A stretch of DNA of 64,000 nucleotides from NCBI GenBank assembly GCA_050176585.1, contig JBFXHX010000007.1, forward strand, positions 1 to 64,000. Direction: 5' to 3'. This document shows, piece after piece, positions 10,459-20,381 of this stretch. The notes beneath the pieces were generated by a model. It saw only the letters and a program-made list of their open reading frames with translations, searched no databases and was not told the origin of the DNA. Each line of letters starts with the position of its first letter. The first letter of the stretch is position 1. Made by a program: the position numbers and the translations under genes. Source of the stretch: CAYYWP01 sp050176585 (lineage in GTDB: Bacteria; Desulfobacterota; Binatia; HRBIN30; CADEER01).

Positions 10459-11991
10459 TCACTCCCATTCGATCGTCGCCGGCGGCTTCGAGGAGATATC
10501 GTACACCACCCGATTGACGCCCTGCACCTCGTTGATGATCCGCGCCGACATGCGGGCGAGGAGCTCGGGTGGCAGCCGCGACCAATCCGCCGTCATCCCG
10601 TCGACGCTCTCGACGGCGCGGATCGCCAGCACGTGCTCGTACGTGCGCTCATCTCCCATCACGCCGACGGTGCGCACCGGCAACAGGACGGCGAACGCTT
10701 GCCAGACCCGCTCGTACCAACCGGTGGCGCGGATCTCCTCTTCGATGATCGCATCCGCGTCTTGCACGATGGCGACGCGCTCCGCCGTCACGTCGCCGAG
10801 GATGCGAATCGCCAGGCCGGGGCCGGGAAACGGATGGCGGCCCACGATGGTGGGCGGAATGCCGAGCACGAGCCCGAGCTGGCGCACCTCGTCCTTGAAG
10901 AGCTCGCGCAGCGGCTCGACCAGCGCCAAGTGCATCCGCTCGGGGAGGCCGCCGACATTGTGATGGCTCTTGATCATCGCCGATGGCCCTTTGAACGAGA
11001 CGGATTCGATCACGTCCGGGTAGAGGGTGCCCTGGGCGAGAAACCGCACGTCGGGCAGCGCGCGCGCCTCTTCCTCGAACACCTCGACAAACGTCGCGCC
11101 GATGATCCGCCGCTTCCGCTCGGGATCCTCGACGCCGCGCAGGCGATCGAGGAAGCGTGCGCCGGCGTCCACTGCCCGAATGCGGAAGTGGAAGGACTCC
11201 GCCAGCACCTGCATCACCCGCCGCGCTTCGTCGCGGCGCAGCACGCCGTTATCGACGAAGATGCAGGTGAGCTGATCGCCAATGGCGCGGTGCACGAGCG
11301 CCGCGGTCACCGTGGAGTCCACACCGCCGCTCAAGCCGCACACGACACCGGCGCTCCCGACCTGGGCACGGATGCGCTCGGTCTCGTGCTCGACGAAGCT
11401 CTCCATCGTCCAATCGCGGCGCGCCCCACAGATGCGCAGCACGAAGTTCTCGAGCAGCTCGCGACCGCGCGGCGTATGGACGACCTCGGGGTGAAACTGG
11501 ATCGCGTAGCGGCGCCGCGCGCGGTCCGCGCAGGCGGCCACCGGCGAGTTGTCGCTGTGCGCGAGCGCGGTCCACCCCGGCGGAAGCTGCTCGAGGCGGT
11601 CGCCGTGGCTCATCCATACCGGCGTCTTGTGCCCTGCGGCGAAACCGGCGAGCAAATCCTCCGCGTCGTCCACCACCAGCTCGGCCGGGCCGAACTCGCG
11701 GGCGGCGGCGCGCGTCATCCGGCCGCCGTCTTCCTGCACCAGCACGCCCATGCCGTAGCAGATCCCGAGCAACGGAATGCCGAGCGCGCCGATGCGCGGA
11801 TCGGGGTGCGGCGCGTCCGCCTCGTAGACGCTCGCCGGCCCGCCGGACAGGATGATGCCAGCCGGCCGCAGCGCCCGGATGCGCTCGAGCGGCAGGTCGA
11901 ATGGGTGCAGCTCGCAATAGACGTGCGCTTCGCGCACGCGCCGCGCGATGAGCTGCGAGTACTGCGAGCCGAAGTCGAGAATGAGGATCAT
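10459..11991 (-). CDS. guaA: GMP synthase (glutamine-hydrolysing)
   Basis: A 510-residue enzyme converting XMP to GMP with glutamine and ATP. The N-terminal class I amidotransferase domain has the nucleophile in LLGICYGMG and the His in [10 protein letters not shown]. The ATP-pyrophosphatase domain carries the PP-loop SGGVDSTV. The C-terminal dimerisation domain ends PPATIEWE, the usual GuaA terminus. It lies 74 bases downstream of guaB on the same strand, so the two steps from IMP to GMP are probably co-transcribed. Confidence 0.97.
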   Translation of the reverse strand: MILILDFGSQYSQLIARRVREAHVYCELHPFDLPLERIRALRPAGIILSGGPASVYEADAPHPDPRIGALGIPLLGICYGMGVLVQEDGGRMTRAAAREFGPAELVVDDAEDLLAGFAAGHKTPVWMSHGDRLEQLPPGWTALAHSDNSPVAACADRARRRYAIQFHPEVVHTPRGRELLENFVLRICGARRDWTMESFVEHETERIRAQVGSAGVVCGLSGGVDSTVTAALVHRAIGDQLTCIFVDNGVLRRDEARRVMQVLAESFHFRIRAVDAGARFLDRLRGVEDPERKRRIIGATFVEVFEEEARALPDVRFLAQGTLYPDVIESVSFKGPSAMIKSHHNVGGLPERMHLALVEPLRELFKDEVRQLGLVLGIPPTIVGRHPFPGPGLAIRILGDVTAERVAIVQDADAIIEEEIRATGWYERVWQAFAVLLPVRTVGVMGDERTYEHVLAIRAVESVDGMTADWSRLPPELLARMSARIINEVQGVNRVVYDISSKPPATIEWE

Positions 11992-12064
11992 CGCCGGCCG
12001 CTCCGGTTCGGGTCGCTTGCCACCGTGCTCCTGTGCGCCGCGACTTTCCGTTCTCGCCGAGGTC

Positions 12065-13540
12065 TCACCGGTCGCTCGAGCGCTGATAGTTCGGCGCTTC
12101 CTTGGCGATGAATACGTCGTGCACGTGGCTCTCCTGCAGCGACGCGGAGGATACGCGCATGAAGCGGGCGTGCTCCTGCAGATCGGCGATGGTGCGGCAC
12201 CCGGCGTACCCCATGCCCGCCTTCAGGCCGCCGACGAGCTGCGCGATGATGTAGCTGAGCGGGCCCTTGTGCGGAACGCGGCCCTCGATGCCCTCGGGCA
12301 CCAGCTTCATCTGTTCTTCCTCGTCCTGCATGTAGCGGTTGCGACTGCCCTCGCGATCGCGCATCGCCTCGAGCGAGCCCATGCCGCGATACAGCTTGTA
12401 GGTGCGCCCTTGATACAGGATGGTCTCGCCAGGGCTCTCCTCGGTGCCGGCGAACAAGCCGCCGATCATCACCGAATCGGCGCCCGCAGCGAGGGCCTTG
12501 GGAATGTCGCCGGAGAACTTGATCCCTCCGTCGGCGATCACCGGCAAGCCGAACTCTCGCGCGACCCGCGCCGCGGCGGCGATCGCGGTGAGCTGGGGCA
12601 CGCCGACGCCGGAAACCACGCGCGTCGTACAGATCGACGCGGGCCCCATGCCGACTTTCAGGCCGTCCGCTCCGGCTTCCGCCAACGCGCGCGCCCCTTC
12701 GGCGGTGGCGATGTTTCCCGCGATGACGTCGATGTCCGGGAACGCGGCCTTGATCTCCTCGACGGTCTCGATGACGTTGCTCGAGTGCCCGTGCGCCGTG
12801 TCGATGACCAGCACGTCGACGCCAGCCGCCACGAGGCGCTCGCTGCGCTCGCGCCGGTCGTCGCCAGTCCCGATCGCACCGCCGACCCGCAAGCGGCCGA
12901 AGGAGTCCTTACAGGCGTCGGGGAACTGGGCCGCTTTGTTGATGTCCTTGACGGTGATGAGCCCGCGCAGCCGGCCGCTGCCGTCGACGATCAAGAGCTT
13001 CTCGATACGGTGCTGGTGGAGAATCTCCTTCGCCTCTTCGAGGCTGATACCCGGCGCGGCGGTGACGAGGCTCTCGCGCGTCATCACCTCGGAGACCTTG
13101 CGATAGAGCTGCTTCTCGAAGCGCAGGTCGCGGTTGGTCAGAATGCCGACGAGCCGCCCATCCACAGTCACCGGCAGGCCGGAGATCTTGTATCGGCGCA
13201 TCACTTCCAGGGCAGCGGCGATCGGTTGGTCCGGATGCACCGTGACCGGATCGATGATCATGCCGCTCTCGGACTTCTTGACCTTGTCGACTTCCCGCGC
13301 CTGTTGGTCGATGGAGAGGTTGCGGTGGATGACGCCAATTCCGCCCTCCTGCGCCATGGCAATCGCCATGGCTGCCTCGGTGACGGTGTCCATCGCCGCG
13401 CTCACCAGCGGAATGTTGAGCGTCACGCGGCGCGAGAGTCGCGTGCTCACCTCGGCGTCGCGCGGCAGGAAGCTCGAGGCGCCGGGCACCAGCAGCACGT
13501 CATCGAACGTGAACCCCTCCGGCATGTCATAGGTGAACAT
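12065..13540 (-). CDS. guaB: IMP dehydrogenase
   Basis: A 491-residue enzyme oxidising IMP to XMP with NAD. The start is at ATG 13540 ([20 protein letters not shown]) with a GGAGG ribosome site just upstream; an in-frame extension to 13612 has no family support. Two CBS domains are inserted at about residues 95-205. The catalytic loop is [11 protein letters not shown] with the active Cys. The flap region has [10 protein letters not shown]. It is the upstream partner of guaA. Confidence 0.97.
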   Translation of the reverse strand: MFTYDMPEGFTFDDVLLVPGASSFLPRDAEVSTRLSRRVTLNIPLVSAAMDTVTEAAMAIAMAQEGGIGVIHRNLSIDQQAREVDKVKKSESGMIIDPVTVHPDQPIAAALEVMRRYKISGLPVTVDGRLVGILTNRDLRFEKQLYRKVSEVMTRESLVTAAPGISLEEAKEILHQHRIEKLLIVDGSGRLRGLITVKDINKAAQFPDACKDSFGRLRVGGAIGTGDDRRERSERLVAAGVDVLVIDTAHGHSSNVIETVEEIKAAFPDIDVIAGNIATAEGARALAEAGADGLKVGMGPASICTTRVVSGVGVPQLTAIAAAARVAREFGLPVIADGGIKFSGDIPKALAAGADSVMIGGLFAGTEESPGETILYQGRTYKLYRGMGSLEAMRDREGSRNRYMQDEEEQMKLVPEGIEGRVPHKGPLSYIIAQLVGGLKAGMGYAGCRTIADLQEHARFMRVSSASLQESHVHDVFIAKEAPNYQRSSDR

Positions 13541-13880
13541 ACGACCTCCGTCGGCGCCCATAGCGAGCTCGCGACGCCAACCCCGGGCGACGCTCGCGTA
13601 CACACGCCGCACGGCCCAACCGCGCGCGTGGCGAAACGGCAGATATCAGGCGAACCATGCTGTCGGATAGCAGAAGCCCTGGGGCCGCCGCAACCCAACC
13701 TCCACAAGATGTTGTGCTGCAGCGCGCTAGCCGCTGCGCGCGGCGCGCGCTGCATCCGGCCAGCAAATTCCGTCGCCGAGGGCCGGATCACGAGCGCGAG
13801 CGCGTGCTGCCCCGCGCTGGTCCGCGCAGCGCGCGTCGGGTGCCGGGCGGGTGGTCTCCGCCCCGGCATCGGCGCGCAAT
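13541..13880. other. Intergenic region, nothing recognised
   Basis: About 340 bases between the guaB start and the stop of the EEP-family gene upstream of it. It should hold the guaB-guaA promoter. No clear -35/-10 pair, riboswitch or gene is seen; the longer open frames lack ribosome sites and have out-of-frame GC-rich composition. Confidence 0.5.
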
Positions 13881-14723
13881 TTACCGTTTCGCGGTGGCCC
13901 GCGACGACTTCGCGGCCGGCCGCGCGTGTGTCTGGTGCACCTGCCACCGGCCGTCGATGATCGCGCGGATCGGCAGATGATCTGAGGCATGTCGCGCATG
14001 GCGGCTCGCGTGCACGTCGACGGCGAGCAACGCGTGCCGCGGACGTACCCAGATGCGATCCAATGCCAGCAGCGGAAAGGCGGCTGGAAACGAGCGCACG
14101 CCCGGCGTACGGCCGAAATGCCGATGGAGCCGGCGCAGGGGCGCGCTCGGCGGGCGCCACTCGTTGAAATCGCCGAGGAGGATCAGCGGCTGGTCGGTGG
14201 GCTCGCCGAGGAGCTGCAATAGCCGGCGCACCTGGATGGCGCGCTCCCTGAGCCCGAGGCCGAGATGCGCGGCGATGACGCGCACCCGCGCTCCGCGCAC
14301 CGACAGGTCGACGTCGATCGCGCCGCGGCGCTGGTACGGCGCGACGCTCAAGTCGATCTCGCGCACTTCCAGGACGTCGTGGCGCGTGAGCAGGCCATTT
14401 CCGTACTGGCCCCGGCTGCCGTACAGCACCGGGCCCCACACGCTCTTGTAACCGGTCGCCTCGGCCAGGAACTGCAACTGATCCAGCCCCTGGTGGACGT
14501 GATATCCGCAGTCGACCTCCTGTAGCGCCACCACGTCGGCGGCGAGCTCCTCGATCACGCTCGCGACCCGCTCCGGGTCGTGGCGCCGATCGCGCCCGAC
14601 GCACCGATGGACGTTGTAAGACGCTACGGTGAGAGTGTCCGTTCCATTCACCTTGGTCAGCAAACTGCTCCCTCCAGCCTCGGTCTGCCCCACCGGCTTC
14701 CGCCTCTCCATAGATTCTGACAT
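13881..14723 (-). CDS. Endonuclease/exonuclease/phosphatase (EEP) family protein
   Basis: A 280-residue protein of the DNase I/EEP fold. Motifs in order: TVASYNVHRCVG (Asn), VVALQEVDCGYH (metal-binding Glu), ILLGDFNEW (Asp/Asn) and a C-terminal SDHLPIRA (Asp-His pair). These residues form the Mg-dependent phosphodiesterase centre. There is no signal peptide, and the substrate (DNA, lipid headgroup or other) cannot be told from the sequence. The start at 14723 gives about 30 residues before the fold; ATG 14711 is an alternative. It diverges from the encapsulin operon across 219 bases. Confidence 0.85.
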   Translation of the reverse strand: MSESMERRKPVGQTEAGGSSLLTKVNGTDTLTVASYNVHRCVGRDRRHDPERVASVIEELAADVVALQEVDCGYHVHQGLDQLQFLAEATGYKSVWGPVLYGSRGQYGNGLLTRHDVLEVREIDLSVAPYQRRGAIDVDLSVRGARVRVIAAHLGLGLRERAIQVRRLLQLLGEPTDQPLILLGDFNEWRPPSAPLRRLHRHFGRTPGVRSFPAAFPLLALDRIWVRPRHALLAVDVHASRHARHASDHLPIRAIIDGRWQVHQTHARPAAKSSRATAKR

Positions 14724-14942
14724 ATTGAGATGCCGCGCATTCTACCAGAATCGCAAGGCCGGGAAGAGGGATATGCACGAGATGGCGCCTGTCGCGCCGG
14801 CGCGCGACTCGACCGGGCTCTGGAGCCCCCGCGTGTGGCACATCCCACGACCTGCTGGAACGGTTTAACGGCTCGGGGCTCGGCGCTGCACCGCGTGCAC
14901 GCCTTCGCACGGCCGCCACGCGACTGTTGAGGAGAACGCGAT

Positions 14943-15323
14943 ATGGCCAACTCGATCGGTTACCACGAAGACGAAACCAAGCTGCGGCAGGAGACGAAGG
15001 ACAATCACCGCGCCCTTACCTCGATGATGGAAGAGCTCGAGGCGGTGGGCTGGTACGACCAGCGGGTCGATGTCGCCACGGACCCCGAGCTCAAGGCGAT
15101 CCTCGCGCACAATCGCGACGAGGAGAAAGAGCATTTCGTGATGGTGCTCGAGTGGTTGCGCCGCCGGGATCCCAAGCTGGCGGCGGAGTTGCACAACCGC
15201 CTGGAGACCACCGGTTCGATCGTGCTGCAGGAAGCCGCGGACAAAAACGACGGCGGGCCGGCCGCCCGCGCGGGCGACGGATCGCTCGGTATCGGAAACC
15301 TGAAGGGAGGAAACAGCCTGTGA
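14943..15323 (+). CDS. Encapsulated ferritin-like protein (EncFtn cargo)
   Basis: A 126-residue, two-helix ferritin-like protein that oxidises Fe(II) and mineralises iron inside an encapsulin shell. Residues matching the known ferroxidase site (Rhodospirillum rubrum numbering minus one) are all present: E30, E31, E33, W37, Y38, E61 and H64 (EEKEH). The C-terminus, after a flexible Gly/Ala/Asp linker, ends in GSLGIGNLKGG, the classic encapsulin cargo-loading peptide. A ribosome site (GAGGAGAA) precedes the ATG. The shell gene starts inside this gene's stop codon, and the codons for the KGGNS tail include that gene's ribosome site. Confidence 0.95.
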   Translation: MANSIGYHEDETKLRQETKDNHRALTSMMEELEAVGWYDQRVDVATDPELKAILAHNRDEEKEHFVMVLEWLRRRDPKLAAELHNRLETTGSIVLQEAADKNDGGPAARAGDGSLGIGNLKGGNSL

Positions 15324-16147
15324 ACAACCTGCGACGCGAGCTCGCTCCCATCTCGGACGCCGCCTGGCAGATGATCGAAGAGGAGGCCGTCCGCGTCCTC
15401 AAGCTCAAGCTGGCCGGCCGCAAGCTGGTGGATTTCGAGGGTCCGAAAGGGCCCGACCACGCCGCCGTGAACCTCGGCCGCTTCGAGCCGCTGAAGGACC
15501 GGCTGGTGGACGGCGTGGAGGTCGCCCGCCGTCACGTCCTGCCGCTCATCGAGCTGCGCACGGCGTTTCAGCTCTCGCGCGCTGAGCTCGATGCGGTAGA
15601 GCTCGGCGCCAAGGACGCCGAGCTCCATCCGGTGATCGACGCCGCTACGCGCATCGCCGCGGCCGAGGACAACGCAGTTTTTCACGGCTATCCCGCCGCC
15701 GGGATCCGCGGCATCGATCAGGCGTCCACCCATCCGACGCTGCCGATCTCGACCGATTACAACGCGTATCCGCGCAGCGTCGCCGAGGCGACACTGCTGC
15801 TCCGCCTGGCGGGCGTCGACGGGCCATACGCGCTCGCGCTCGGCCCGCGGTGCTACACGGGCCTGATGCAGGCGACCGGTGAGGGCGGATACCCGGTGCT
15901 GCAGGTCGTGAAGAAGCTCATCGACGGGCCGATCGTGTGGGCGCCCGCGGTGAACGGGGCGATCTTGTTGAGCACGCGCGGCGGCGACTTCGAGCTGACC
16001 GTCGGGCGCGACGTCTCGCTCGGGTACCTGAACCACACCGACACCGCCGTGGAGCTCTACCTGACCGAGTCGATGACGTTCCGCGTGTTGGCGCCCGAGG
16101 CCGCAGTCGCCCTGGCCTACACGGAGGAAGCGCCGAAGCAGAAGTGA
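15320..16147 (+). CDS. Family 1 encapsulin shell protein
   Basis: A 275-residue HK97-fold shell protein. The start is the GTG overlapping the EncFtn stop (GTGA), giving MNNLRRELAPISDAAW, the standard encapsulin N-terminus, with GGGAGG upstream. Typical blocks follow: FEGPKGPDHAAVNLG, LPLIELRTAFQLSR, GYPAAGIRGI, LALGPRCYTGL, and the C-terminal ESMTFRVLAPEAAVAL. The length matches T=1 (about 60-subunit) shells. With the EncFtn gene it forms a complete iron-storage nanocompartment; no second cargo gene is adjacent. Confidence 0.95.
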   Translation: MNNLRRELAPISDAAWQMIEEEAVRVLKLKLAGRKLVDFEGPKGPDHAAVNLGRFEPLKDRLVDGVEVARRHVLPLIELRTAFQLSRAELDAVELGAKDAELHPVIDAATRIAAAEDNAVFHGYPAAGIRGIDQASTHPTLPISTDYNAYPRSVAEATLLLRLAGVDGPYALALGPRCYTGLMQATGEGGYPVLQVVKKLIDGPIVWAPAVNGAILLSTRGGDFELTVGRDVSLGYLNHTDTAVELYLTESMTFRVLAPEAAVALAYTEEAPKQK

Positions 16148-16171
16148 GCGCGCCCGCCGCTCGCCGCGAGA

Positions 16172-16202
16172 GCGGCGCCGCTACCGCTGGTGGCGGCGCC
16201 GC
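16172..16202. other. GC-rich inverted repeat at a convergent gene end
   Basis: GCGGCGCCGC at 16172-16181 and again at 16193-16202 can pair across an 11-base loop. The repeat spans the der stop codon and lies 25 bases after the encapsulin stop, where two convergent transcripts meet. There is no T-tract on either strand, so it is a possible transcript-end stabiliser rather than a proven terminator. Confidence 0.4.
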
Positions 16203-17548
16203 TTGGTCGGTCTCTTTCGGCTGTCGTTCTGCGGGCGCGCTGGCCGCCGCGGCCGCGACTGGAACCTGAGGCGGAGCGGCGTTCCGTCGAGCGGGAACGC
16301 GGCGCGCAGCTGATTCAGCACGAAGCGCTCGTACGCCGGCGCAATCCGCTCGGGCGCGTTGCAAAATACGGTCACCGTCGGCGGCGCCGTCGCCGTCTGC
16401 GTGCCGTAAAAGAGCTTCGGCCGTACGCCGGACACCATCGGGGGGGCCTGCATGCGCACCGCCGAGCTGATCACCGCGTTCACCTTCGCCGTCGGCATGC
16501 GCGCGCGGTGCGCCGCCCCGACCCGCTCGATCGCCGGCCAGATGCGATCCGCGCCGCGCCCGGTGCGCGCGGAGATGAAGAGCTTCGGTACGACCGCCAG
16601 ACTCGGAAAGCGGTAATCGATCTCCTCGCCCACTTTTTTCGCTTCCGCCTCAGGCGGGACGGCATCCCACTTGTTCACCACCACGATCAGCCCGCGGCCG
16701 CGCTCCCAGGCGTAGCTCGCGATCCGCGCGTCCTGCTCGGTGATGCCCTCGACCGCATCGATCACCAGCAGCGCGATCTCCGCGCGTTCGAGCGCGCGCA
16801 GCGCCCGCACCACGCTCGCGCGCTCCAGGTGCTGCTGCACGCGCGGCCGCCTGCGGACCCCGGCGGTATCCACCAGCACGAACGCGCGCCCGCCATGGAG
16901 CACCGGGGTGTCGAGTGCGTCGCGGGTCGTGCCCGGCTGCGCGCTGACGATGGCCCGCTCGAAACCGACCAGGCGGTTCAGCAGCGATGACTTGCCGACG
17001 TTGGGGCGGCCGATGATCGCCACCGAGATCGGCGGTTCCGCTTCGTCCGGCGGCGGCTCGACCGGCGCGGGCAACCATCCGAGCGCAGCATCCACGAGCT
17101 CGTCCACGCCCAGGCCGTGCTCCGCGGAGATCGCGAACAGCGGCTCGACCCCGAGCCCATAGAAATCCTCCACGAGCGGCACCTGGCGCGGCGTGTCGAT
17201 CTTGTTCACCGCCACCAACACCGGCTGTTTCAGCGGACGCAGGCGATCGATCAACATCGCATCGAGCGGGTTCAGCCCCGCTCGGCCGTCGAGCACCGCG
17301 ACCACCACGTCGGCCTGATCCGCCGCCACCAGCGCTTGCGCGCGCACCGCACCGGAGAGCTCGGCGCCGTCGATATCCTCGAAGCCGCCGGTGTCGACGA
17401 CCAGGAACCGCCGCTCGCCGTGGCGCGCCACCGCGAAGTTGCGATCGCGAGTGACGCCGGGGACGGCGGCGACCAGCGCACGGCGGGAACCGGTCAACCG
17501 GTTGAAGAGCGTCGACTTGCCGGTGTTCGGACGCCCGACCAGCGCCAT
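16181..17548 (-). CDS. der: Ribosome biogenesis GTPase Der (EngA)
   Basis: About 455 residues with two tandem G domains and a C-terminal KH-like domain, required for 50S subunit assembly. G domain 1 starts at once (MALVGRPNTGKSTLFN) with DTGGF and NKID. G domain 2 has GRPNVGKSSLLN, DTAGV and NKWD. The C-terminus is basic (KRPTKRRRHQR), as in other Der proteins. The ATG at 17548 is used; TTG 17557 is equally possible and would add LPV. The 240 in-frame bases further upstream are proline/arginine-rich and unlike the family. Confidence 0.95.
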   Translation of the reverse strand: MALVGRPNTGKSTLFNRLTGSRRALVAAVPGVTRDRNFAVARHGERRFLVVDTGGFEDIDGAELSGAVRAQALVAADQADVVVAVLDGRAGLNPLDAMLIDRLRPLKQPVLVAVNKIDTPRQVPLVEDFYGLGVEPLFAISAEHGLGVDELVDAALGWLPAPVEPPPDEAEPPISVAIIGRPNVGKSSLLNRLVGFERAIVSAQPGTTRDALDTPVLHGGRAFVLVDTAGVRRRPRVQQHLERASVVRALRALERAEIALLVIDAVEGITEQDARIASYAWERGRGLIVVVNKWDAVPPEAEAKKVGEEIDYRFPSLAVVPKLFISARTGRGADRIWPAIERVGAAHRARMPTAKVNAVISSAVRMQAPPMVSGVRPKLFYGTQTATAPPTVTVFCNAPERIAPAYERFVLNQLRAAFPLDGTPLRLRFQSRPRRPARPQNDSRKRPTKRRRHQR

Positions 17549-17816
17549 CACCGGCAATTGCTCCAGCACCTCGGCGCGCGGCAGCGGGGGGTCGACCGCG
17601 TCCGCGGTCGCGCGGCGGGTCGATACGGGGCGGCGGCGAGTGCGCGGCGGCGCCAATGTCAGCGCTCCTCCCGGCGCGGATCCCGGCCGCGGTCGGCGGC
17701 GCCGCACCGCGCCCGACCGCGGGCGCCACGCGGGCGGACGGCCCGGTCTGCCCGACAGTGCATGGGCTGGCGCGCCCCGGCGCGCGCGCACGTGCAGCGC
17801 ATCACAGGTCGCGTCC

Positions 17817-18755
17817 CTACAGGTCGAACTCGCGCAAGCGCGCCAAATGCGTGTTCCAGTTCGACTGCACGCGGACGAACAGCTCCAGGAACACCTTCGA
17901 TCCGAGGAGATCCTCGAGATCGGCGCGCGCGGCCTGGCCGATCGCCTTGATGCGCGCGCCGCGCTGCCCGATCAGAATGGGTTTTTGCGAGTCGCGCGCC
18001 ACGTGCAGCGTCGCCTTGATGACCACGAGTTGGGGTTTTTCCTCGAAGGCGTCGATGCTCACCGCCACCGCATAGGGAATTTCCTCCCGCGTCTCCAGCA
18101 TCGCCTTTTCGCGAATCAGCTCGGCGGCGATGGCGCGCTCCGGCTCGTCGGTGATCGAGTCGGCCGGGTAGTAGCGCGGCCCCGCCGGCAGTGCGCCGAC
18201 TACCGCATCGAGCAGCACCTCGAGGTTCGCGCCCGTTTCCGCGCTGACCGGCACGATCGGCTGGTCGGGCACCAGCGCGGCGATCGCCGCCATCTGCGGC
18301 AGCAAGGCCGGCTTGGCCACTACGTCGATCTTGTTGAGTCCGATCACGATCGGCTTCGTTCCCCGCGGCAGGAGCGCGGCCACCTCGCGATCGGCGGCGG
18401 AGAGCCCCTGTTCCGCGTCGACCATCCACAGGATGACGTCCGCTTCGCCGAGACTGGCCGTCGCGCGCTCCACCATCCGTTGGTTCATCACGTCGCGCGC
18501 GCGATGGATGCCAGGCGTGTCGATGAACAGCATCTGCGCCTGTGGGACGGTCTTGATGCCGAGCAGTCGCCGGCGGGTGGTCTGCGGCTTCGGCGTCACC
18601 GCGGCGATCTTCCGGCCGAGCACGCGGTTCAGCAGCGTCGACTTGCCCGCGTTCGGGCGGCCGACGATGCTGACGAAACCCGACCGGTGATCGGGGGGGA
18701 GCTCCTCGCCTTCGCCAGCCCCGCCGCTCGCCGGCTCTGTGTGCGCGCGCGCCAC
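17817..18755 (-). CDS. era: GTPase Era
   Basis: A 312-residue Ras-like GTPase that binds 16S rRNA during 30S maturation. The G domain has GRPNAGKSTLLNRVLG, DTPGIH and NKID. The C-terminal KH domain shows ILIGQRGARIKAIG and VFLELFVRV. A polar N-terminal extension of about 25 residues precedes the first strand (FVSIVGRPNAG). It lies upstream of der on the same strand, a natural ribosome-assembly pairing. In many bacteria era follows rnc; here rnc is 4 kb away in another operon. Confidence 0.95.
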   Translation of the reverse strand: MARAHTEPASGGAGEGEELPPDHRSGFVSIVGRPNAGKSTLLNRVLGRKIAAVTPKPQTTRRRLLGIKTVPQAQMLFIDTPGIHRARDVMNQRMVERATASLGEADVILWMVDAEQGLSAADREVAALLPRGTKPIVIGLNKIDVVAKPALLPQMAAIAALVPDQPIVPVSAETGANLEVLLDAVVGALPAGPRYYPADSITDEPERAIAAELIREKAMLETREEIPYAVAVSIDAFEEKPQLVVIKATLHVARDSQKPILIGQRGARIKAIGQAARADLEDLLGSKVFLELFVRVQSNWNTHLARLREFDL

Positions 18756-18770
18756 GGAGAACCCCGTCGA

Positions 18771-19067
18771 TCAATACTGCCTGCGCGCCGCCTCGACGCT
18801 GTGCTCGGTCGGGCGGGTGGGGATCCAGTTCGAATCCGCGGGCGGCCGGAGCCGCAGGGGATCGCGCGACCGCCGCATCAGCATGCCGGTCGGCACCACC
18901 ACTACCGCATAGATCGCCAGCATGATCAGGCGCGTCTGCACGACGCCGATCGCGTGTGCGGCGCGCCGCCACCTGTCGTAAACCTGCCGCGCGCGACTGC
19001 GATGCGCGGGCCGGGCCTCGGCCAGGTCCGCTTCGGCCGTCTCGCGCGATTCGCTGTGCGGCTCCAT
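18771..19067 (-). CDS. Small single-helix membrane protein, possibly SxtJ-like
   Basis: A 98-residue protein, 15 bases upstream of era. The N-terminal 40 residues are charged. One transmembrane helix follows (VVQTRLIMLAIYAVVVVPTGMLM), then RRSRDPLRLRPP. The T-R-x-x-x...VVxPTGxLMR-x-x-x-D-P-L pattern resembles the small SxtJ-type membrane proteins found beside carbamoyltransferases, but no such partner is present here. No signal peptide or catalytic residue is seen. The function is unknown. Confidence 0.5.
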   Translation of the reverse strand: MEPHSESRETAEADLAEARPAHRSRARQVYDRWRRAAHAIGVVQTRLIMLAIYAVVVVPTGMLMRRSRDPLRLRPPADSNWIPTRPTEHSVEAARRQY

Positions 19068-19104
19068 CGGTCCGGCCGGCCTCTCTCGCCACCGGTCCCG
19101 CCTG

Positions 19105-19989
19105 CTAGCGCAGGCTGACCGGGTGTCCGGGGCGAAAGATGACCTTCTTGTCCTTCACGACCAACTGATCGGTCGTGAACAGCTGCACGGCTTGCGACAG
19201 CACCGTGCCCTCGAGCTCCTGGCCGCGCCGTTTGACGTCCTCGAGCGCGTCCTCGCCGACGCGAATGTGAAACACGTCCTGCAGAATGACCGGCCCCTGG
19301 TCGAGCTGCTCGGTGACGAAATGCGCCGTGCATCCCGACACCCGGCACCCTTCGTCGAACGCCTGCTTATACGCGTTTGCGCCGGGGTGGTACGGCAGCA
19401 GCGACGGATGGATGTTGATGATCCGGTGGCGGTACTGCGCGACCAGCTCGGGGCTCACGATCTGCATGTAGCGCGCGAGGACGACGAGATCGGGCCGGTA
19501 CTCGCGCAGCCGCTCTTGCATGAACGCCATGTGCGCGGCGTAGTCGGTCGAGGGCATCCACTCGAACGGTATGCCCGCCGCCTCCGCGAGCGGCCGCAGC
19601 CGATCGTGGTTCGACAGCACGCAGACGACGTCGCCGGCGATCGCGCCGCTCGCCTGGTCGGCCAGGAGTTGCTCCAGGCAGTGCGGCTCGCGGCTCACGA
19701 GCACGGCGATGCGCTTGCGCAGGCGCTCGCCGTGCAGGCGCACGGACACGTCCAGCTGGGTCTCCTCGGCGATCCGCTTCAGACCGAGGACCAGCTCGTC
19801 GAGCGTCAGCGACACGTCGGCGAGGTCGATCACCATGGTCATGATGAACAACCCCTCGACGACGCGTTGCTCGATGTCCTCGATGTTGCAGTCACACCCG
19901 GCGAGGTACGTCGAAACACGGGCGACAACCCCTTTCTGGTCGCGCCCGATCACCGAGATGACTGCGAGATGCTTGGTCGCCGCGGTCAT
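19105..19989 (-). CDS. purU: Formyltetrahydrofolate deformylase
   Basis: A 294-residue enzyme hydrolysing 10-formyl-THF to THF and formate, balancing one-carbon pools. The start at ATG 19989 (MTAATKHLAVISVIG) leads straight into an N-terminal ACT domain (residues 8-85). A longer in-frame start would overlap the ferredoxin gene. The formyltransferase-like catalytic domain carries INIHPSLLPYHPGANAY (Asn and His of the active site) and LDQGPVILQ. It is 28 bases downstream of the ferredoxin gene, so probably in the Rrf2-ferredoxin transcript. Confidence 0.93.
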   Translation of the reverse strand: MTAATKHLAVISVIGRDQKGVVARVSTYLAGCDCNIEDIEQRVVEGLFIMTMVIDLADVSLTLDELVLGLKRIAEETQLDVSVRLHGERLRKRIAVLVSREPHCLEQLLADQASGAIAGDVVCVLSNHDRLRPLAEAAGIPFEWMPSTDYAAHMAFMQERLREYRPDLVVLARYMQIVSPELVAQYRHRIINIHPSLLPYHPGANAYKQAFDEGCRVSGCTAHFVTEQLDQGPVILQDVFHIRVGEDALEDVKRRGQELEGTVLSQAVQLFTTDQLVVKDKKVIFRPGHPVSLR

Positions 19990-20017
19990 AACGCGCCGCT
20001 GCGCCGGGCTCGCCGGG

Positions 20018-20371
<354 letters not shown>

Positions 20372-20381
20372 CGGTCCTCCT

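Noticed and set aside
13447..14919. A long minus-strand frame spanning guaB, an intergenic region and the EEP gene
   Set aside because: It runs out of frame through two real genes on the same strand and is proline/arginine-rich, a typical high-GC artefact.
17659..19092. A 477-codon minus-strand frame over era
   Set aside because: It is an alternate frame of era and the small membrane-protein gene with repetitive Arg/Ala/Asp composition and no motif.
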